From the NCBI GenBank assembly GCA_018105865.1, contig CM030851.1, forward strand, positions 581,001-645,000: a DNA stretch of 64,000 bases. Direction: 5' to 3'. The stretch comes from Metaphire vulgaris. Its lineage: Eukaryota > Annelida > Clitellata > Crassiclitellata > Megascolecidae. This document shows, one piece after another, positions 57,912-64,000 of the stretch; the stretch's first letter is position 1; the number at the start of each line of letters is the position of its first letter. The notes below the pieces were generated by a model. That model was given only the letters and a program-made list of their open reading frames with translations, was not told the origin of the DNA and did no database searches. Both the position numbers and the translations under genes were made by a program.

Positions 57912-58939
57912 AGAATGACCAAGCGCAAAAAATGACAGATTTAATAATAAACGGAATAAGAAAGGGTTAAAAGTAAGAAATGATGAAAGACAAAAGAAGA
58001 GACGAAAAAGCAAAGAAGACAGAGGGAAGAAGCTGACTTCTTGTCTACTTTAAGTCTTTTTGTATAAAACATCTGCTCAGTCTTTGAAAGTACAGTCTGC
58101 ATGTATAAACGGGGAAGCTGTTGTCACGTGACCTACTGACTGCAGACATTTATTTACCGCGCTTTTCTATGAAATTCTCGCAACTGATCCGACCATTCGC
58201 AAAGCCATGTCGCTTAGCAGCTCAAGATATATTCGCAATTACGAAATCAGAAAGAAATAAAGTATAAATTCCTTTTAGATTCTATTCTTTTTGTTTTGTC
58301 TCATATTCACAGAATCGCTGGGTAAATATTTCGAGAGGAAGAACGAATCACCCCATCCCACCCGAGGCTTCGCCCCTGTGTCTGGCTTCGCCCCTGAGTC
58401 TGGCTTCGCCCCAATCGTCATAACATCGAACCAATGCGTAAAAGTCCACGAAGCTTACGGAAGTTACAGTGCGATGACCGTGAGAAGGCATCGACGCTTA
58501 TTACCGCAGATGTAAGTAGAAGTATAAAACTGATTTTCTGCCTTATCTCCTGGAGCCGCTGCCGTCTGTCCATCTTGGTCCTCCTTGGACCCCTACCCTA
58601 CCCCCTCCCCCACTCCCACCCCCCGGAGCGGTCACTTCGATGGTCGATTGGGTTGATCGAGACTAGGGGCTTGGCGATGCAGACGGAGTGTCTAAGCTTA
58701 TAATTGAATTCGAAACGGTCGTATTGAATATCGAAATGAGCGCACGACGACCGATTATTTACGGCCGAGGATCCGACATGTCGGCATTTTTTAGACGGAA
58801 GCTCTCTCCTCCTCCTCCTGCTCCTCCTGCTCCTCATCCGAAGAGGATAGTCTCCTCCTTCCATGGGGTGATATTGATTACACGGACCGGGTCCGGGGTC
58901 GAGATATCTCGTTGATTACCGGTCCAGATAGGATCCGCC

Positions 58940-58986
<47 letters not shown>

Positions 58987-59712
58987 GGAGCGGACGACGA
59001 GGGGACTTTAAATTAAACCTCGGACGCAGAGGAGGAGGAGGAGGAGGAGGAGGCGGCGATGCGGCCGGCGACCGTCTCCGCCGCGTGACAAAGTAATCCC
59101 AAAGTCATTACGACTGAGTCGGTCGCTGAGCGGCGCTAGTCATTGGCGCGCCGAGCGTCCGTCCAAGGAAGAAGAAGACGGCAGACGACCTAAGCGTTAT
59201 TATTTATTTTCCCATCGGCGTCCAATCAGAGCGAAGACGCCGACAATTTAGAAACGGTTATAATTAGGTTTACGTTCCACAGGTCATATCGCCCCGCTCT
59301 CCCCCACTGCAGCAGCAGCAGCAGCAGCATTGGGCAATCGATCGACTGTATTATGACAGGATGAAATGCTGTCTCTGGGAGACGAGTGCTACTGAGTCTC
59401 CCTCTTCACTTAATCGTTCCAATTAAGCAGAACTTACGTGGCTGCGTCGCTGCGGCACAAGGGGGTCGACGCCTTTGCGGGATTTGTCGTTTTCCGTACA
59501 CTTCTCCTATGAAAACCTGAATGGATATCCTCCTCCATGCGACGGAGATCCTTAATAAGCACGGCATGTGAAGAGAATCTGTTTCAGAGAAGACATCTTC
59601 AGATGAATTTTCTTTTCACAGACAGTCAAACTGTTTGTTGGGATTCTCCTCAAATCCTTCATTCTGTTTTTATGATTCTCACTCGAAGATGACTCTATTC
59701 TGTACTCAGAGA

Positions 59713-60143
59713 CGGCAATGTGTCAATGGGTCAAATGGGTTAAATGCGTCAAATGGGTCAAGTGGGTCATGGGTCAAATGGGTCGAGGGTCAAATGGGTC
59801 ATGGGCAAACGGGTTATGGGTCAAATGGGTCTAATGGGCCATGGGTCAAATGGGTCATGTGTCAAATGGGTCATGGGTCAAATGGGTCATGGGTCAAATG
59901 GGTCATGGGTCAAGCGGGTCATATGTCAAATGGGTCATGGGTCTAATGGGCCATGGGTCAAATTATTTACAGTGGGCCAAATGGGTCATCCGAAATGGGT
60001 CATGGGTCAAATGGGTCATGGGTCAAGCGGGTCATATGTCAAATGGGTCATGGGTCTAATGGGCCATGGGTCAAATGTGTCATAGGGCAAATGGGTCAGT
60101 GGGCCAAATGGGTCATGGGCCAAATGGGTCATGGACCAAGTGT
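59713..60143 (+). repeat. Minisatellite of GGGTCAAAT / GGGTCATG units
   Basis: About 430 bp of nested short units (GGGTCAAAT and GGGTCATG alternate), with a higher-order repeat: the block around CAAGCGGGTCATATGTCAAA occurs at about 59911 and again at about 60023. It gives artefactual frames reading GQMGHGSNGSWVKWVM. Isolated units continue at 60411-60446. Confidence 0.95.
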
Positions 60144-60897
60144 TTAGGACTGTCGGTGCAGTCATGGAACATTTGAAATTTAAGGTTAACATTTATTGAC
60201 GTTGATTAGCAATGGAATTTTTGCATCCACTCATTGATATATAATGATGCTACTCTCGATTACTTGTTGTCTTCGTCAAAATCTTATTGTTTGTTTTCTG
60301 TGGTATTTTGTTGCAGGTTAGTTATGTGTGTTTTAATGTTCGAACGGTGCTCAAAATTAGTTTTGACAGAGAGAAACGACATCGAAAGATATAATGAATA
60401 TGTAATTGGGTCAAATGGTCAAACATTATTAGGTCACATGGGTCATGGAGAATTTCGAGTGACCCGTTACCATCTCTGCGAGATGTTTCAAAATTCCGAC
60501 TCTCTAAAAGCGACATTCCAGGATTCAAACCGTACACCACCTCCGCCCCCGCCCCCAAATAGCGCCGGTGTAATCAAGACGACACAGATAATTGTCTCAT
60601 TTAGAGAAATTCTCTTCTTTTGCGATCTGCATCGCGACAGGCGTCACCGCCGGCGACATCGAGACCGGAAATAACGGAGCGGTTGGATTGGGAGACGAGG
60701 TCGCAATCGATCAATGCCCGAAAATAATTTGCTTCTGAAGAGATATTTAGAAATAGGACTTTCCTTCTCCTTCGTCTTCTGCTAAGTTTACACATTTCGA
60801 AATGTTTCTATTTCGAGTAATTATTTTAAAGGGTTCGTCGTATCTTCGTCGTTGTCGTTGCGTCTTGACTGAAATTAAATTCAACTAGAATTAATAA

Positions 60898-60946
<49 letters not shown>

Positions 60947-61735
60947 TCTCGTTCCGGTCAATCAGCATTGAAACTTCGAAGTGTTATTATCCTGTTTTTC
61001 GAGATCCTCTGCAGGCCTTCCTCTCTCATTCTCGGCAAGACGATTCGTTGTGGTCCGGAGCGTTTGGTTTTATCGTTTTGGACGGCCTATTGTTTTGGTT
61101 TCGTTCGATTTTAGCGTTTTTCTGGCTGCCGTTTAGGTATGTTTGGTTCGTTTCCCCCATTGTTTCCACCATTTTGTTTTGCCGCACCCCGCACCATTAG
61201 GCCCTAATAGCACTTAGTAACCACAAGCCAATTAATAATGCACTTGTTCACGCTCCAATGAGCACAGACCTGTCCCAACTGTCTCAGAGAGGGCATGGGG
61301 CTCTGCAGCGTCTGCAGGACTGTCAGGCGCCTTCACCTTAAAGATGGGAGAGGTCCACCTGCATGGACCCCACTCCAACCCCTGCCCAGGGTCTAACCAA
61401 TCCCTATGGGCAATCAATCACTCGGCGCTGTTGTGAATCCTCCTTTAACAGCTACCCAGCAGAACTCGCCGGCAGCGGTCAACACGTCAACAACAGCAGA
61501 AGCGCCAAACAGCAATGCCCAGGCGTGCAATAATGCAACCCTTTCTTCCATCCAGTTGAACGGGGCCCGATAACTAAGCATATTCCTAAAGCAGCTAGAC
61601 CTGCCGTTGGGCAACTGCTAGTTAACATCATAAGCAAAATTATTGAGGCCCCTTCTGTCGTCACAAATTGGGGGGAGCTACTATATTTTGCCCCCGGAGT
61701 CCTGAAGCAACTGACCAGGGAGGCAAAAACATAAT

Positions 61736-63990
61736 TTGTCAACCCTCTTCAAAAGAAGAGTACAAGAATTCTCAGAGTCGCTTTCCAGTCTAAACTCTCC
61801 ACCTCACAATAGTCATGGTCCAAATACAAGACTGACCAAGAAAAGAGACAAAAACAAACTGCTAGCAGCTGCTGTGTCATCAAAGTTGGAGGATGGGAAC
61901 ATAAGAGCAGCGGTGCGGATACTAATGTCCGACGAGGAACCGGTAATTCCGGATCCCCAGGCACTTCGGGAGATTATGCTGAAACATCCAACTCCTCCGC
62001 AGGACAGGGTACCCGCACCCTCACAAATATCATGCCCCCCACTCCAGGTGACCGAAGACGAGGTTAGAGAGCGAATTCGCTCTTTTCCCACTGGCTCCTC
62101 CGGGGGCCCGGATGGTCTGAGGCCACAACTGGTGGCTGAGCTAGTGGCATGCCCAGAGGTGGGGAGTAGACTGGTAACTGCCATCACAGGGTTGACAAAT
62201 CTTCTTTTAAAAGGCACATGCCCCGATCAGGTTCGCCCCATCCTTTTTGGCGGTACTCTGATGGCCCTGCGAAAAAAATCGGGGGGCCTGCGTCCAATTG
62301 CCATTGGCTACTTCTGGCGTCGGCTTGCCTCCAAATGTGCCTCCAATTTCGCCCTCCCTAGGGTGTCAAAATATCTTGCACCCCTTCAGGTGGGCGTGGG
62401 ATGCCCCGGAGGATGCGAGGCCGCAGTACATTCGGCCAGACGCTTTATCCTGAACATGCCTGAGGATCATGCCCTCGTGAAGCTGACTTCACGAACGCTC
62501 AGCATGTTCAGAGATAGCATGCTGGCCGAATTAGGAAATATCCTACCCGAAATATCGGCTTACTGCGACCTCTCATATTGCAAGCCCAGCTCCCTCCAAT
62601 TTGGCGACTTCTCGGTGCTTTCGCAGCTGGGTCCACAACAGGGGACCCCTGGGACCGCTTTTATTCTGCCTTCCTCTCAACCCATACTGAAAAGCCTAGC
62701 TTCAACACTCACTCTAGGCTACCTTGATGATCTGACCCTGGGCGGCCCCACCATCGACGTCGCAGCGGACTTGGCAGCAATAGAAAAGGGATGTAAAAAT
62801 TAGGATTGTCCCTGATATGAGAAATGCGAAGTCATTTGCATCCAAAGACAGACACCAACACAGCTATGGACCGATTCTCGCAGACCAGCCAAGAGGATGC
62901 CATTTTGCTGGCGCACCCTTAAACGTCCACCGCTTTTGAAAATGTGATGTCCTGTCGCATTGTGGAGTTGCAGATGGCACTGAGCCGTCTGCCATTAATT
63001 CCAAGGCAGGACGCCATTTTTCTTCTCAGGAGCTCTTTGAGCCATTCCAAGCTCCTATACTTATTGCGCTGCACCCCTTGTGCTGGTCACCCGCTGCTAG
63101 AACGCTTCGACGCCATCATGCGTGAAGGCCTTAGTAACATCCTAAATATACAATTTTCTGACAGTCAGTGGCTTCAGGCGACGCTCCCAATCAGGAACGG
63201 GGGTCTGGGGATCCGTCGGGTGTCCATGCTTGCACCTTCTGCCTTTCTGGCTTCAGCTGCAGGCACCCGACCCCTCCAGTCCTCCATGCTTGTGAGGGCA
63301 TGCCCTAACATCGATTCTCATGAATCACAAATCATGGACCAATGGTGTTTCATGAGCCAGCTTCCAGGCCCAACGTCCGGTCAACTTGCCAGGACCACCT
63401 GGGACCGTCCGCTCATCCGAAAGGACAGTGACGCCCTTCCCAAGCCCACCCAGGACCTTATCATCAAGCCCGACTCAAAGCCGTCTCGGCATGCCACGCC
63501 AGCGATTGGCTTCACGCGCTGCCCATCTCCTCTTGTGGCTTGCGAATGGACGACGAAACCATCAGAATCATCATCGGCCTCCGCCTGGGCGCCAACATAT
63601 GCGAGAAGCATCTCTGCCCCTGTGGTGCCCAAGTGCTGGAAGACGGCTCGCATGGGCTATCCTGTCTCCTGGGCCCAGGTCGTACCACTCGCCATGCCAC
63701 GTTGAACGATCTGGTACAGCGGGCTTTGACAGAGCGGGGTCCCTTCCATCAAGGAACCGCCTGGTCTTAGCAGATCCGACGGAAGAAGACCAGACGGTAT
63801 GACCCTGATCCCGTGGCAAGCCGGACGTAGCCTGGTATGGATGCAACCGTGGCGGACACAGTCGCCGCCACCTACTTACCATCCACTTCTCTCGCAGCAG
63901 GAGCCGCCGCCGAATTTGCTGTCAGAAAAACAGCAAAATATCAAAGCCTGACCCTCATGCAACATTCCTGCCAATCGCACTTGAGACGCT
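61736..63990 (+). pseudogene. Decayed YLDD-type reverse transcriptase of a non-LTR-like element
   Basis: Frame 61736-62803 carries the fingers (GGPDGLRPQLVAEL), the motif KKSGGLRPIAIGYFWRRLAS, GVGCPGGCEAAVHSARRFIL and the catalytic box LGYLDDLTLGG. Frame 62944-63705 continues with LRSSLSHSKLLYLLRCTPC and NGGLGIRRVSMLAPSAFLAS. A further frame has a Cys-rich piece (CEKHLCPCGAQVLEDGSHGL) and [20 protein letters not shown] near 63800. The catalytic motif around VKL (near 62490) and the QQG motif near 62640 are shifted out of frame (QQGTPGTAF where QQGDPLGP is expected). The same domain order is common in repeats of marine invertebrates and chelicerates. The element runs to, and probably past, the window end. 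Confidence 0.82.
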
Positions 63991-64000
63991 TGGCCCCATA

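Larger units (their letters stand above)
53950..61199. other. Upstream region of the SKOR-like gene, repeats and possible regulatory DNA
   Basis: No gene could be supported. Seen: microsatellites (54162-54288, 55801-55925 TA-rich, 56086-56126 GA, 56829-56890 GA/GGA, 57885-57910 GACA, 58938-58986 GA, 60902-60942 TA), a CCCAA-rich stretch (55020-55175), family A MITE copy 4 (56529-56686), an 18-bp tandem repeat GGCTTCGCCCCTGTGTCT (58365-58412) and the ATGGGTCAA minisatellite (59713-60143). GC-rich single-copy-looking parts near 57.3-57.8 and 59.05-59.3 kb (the latter with CCAATCAG at about 59222) could be promoter or enhancer DNA. Confidence 0.5.

Noticed and set aside
59713..60143. CRISPR-like regular repeats
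   Set aside because: Contiguous minisatellite without unique spacers in a eukaryotic genome.
59635..60147. Gly-Ser-Asn-Gly-Ser-Trp-Val-Lys repeat protein
   Set aside because: Translation of the ATGGGTCAA minisatellite in several frames; no start context or domain.

Overview
The window is nuclear DNA of an invertebrate animal, probably marine. The evidence is genes split by GT-AG introns, animal-only protein families, dense simple repeats (AG, TAC, TTA, AT, CTT), and many transposon families including non-LTR retrotransposons, mariner and many short hAT-type elements with 8-bp target duplications. The phylum cannot be fixed from this sequence. Three real protein-coding genes can be supported; most other long open frames are translated microsatellites or transposon remains.

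Layout. (1) 1-3381: interleaved pieces of non-LTR retrotransposon and degenerate cassettes related to a neuropeptide gene, ending in a near-copy of that gene's last codons and 3' UTR. (2) 4788-15213, + strand: a two-exon neuropeptide precursor gene with a TATA box, a signal-peptide exon (4990-5055), a 9.1-kb intron full of MITEs, and a last exon (14169-14522) carrying two FDTLGGGxIP peptides between basic cleavage sites. (3) 15214-26846: gene-poor repeats and MITEs. (4) 26847-39000, + strand: a 12-exon gene for an ACK-family protein (SAM, kinase, SH3, CRIB) whose catalytic residues are altered, so it is predicted to be a pseudokinase. Its introns hold a dead mariner, a hAT transposase relic and a 910-bp hAT-type element. 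(5) 39001-48782: intergenic, with MITEs, long microsatellites and one GC-rich promoter-like patch near 46.05-46.31 kb. (6) 48783-53949, - strand: a SKOR/fussel (SKI-SNO family) transcriptional corepressor gene with conserved Ski/Dach and SAND regions and coiled-coil exons, but several apparent frame breaks in its large first exon. (7) 53950-61200: repeat-rich upstream region of that gene. (8) 61200-64000: a decayed reverse transcriptase of YLDD type running off the end.

The three genes have unrelated roles (secreted peptide signalling, small-GTPase/kinase signalling, TGF-beta/BMP-type transcriptional repression), so no common pathway is implied. The most noteworthy items are the neuropeptide gene with its retrotransposon-interleaved cassettes, the ACK-like pseudokinase, the multiply frame-broken SKOR gene, and a hAT-type MITE family with four copies each flanked by a perfect 8-bp duplication.
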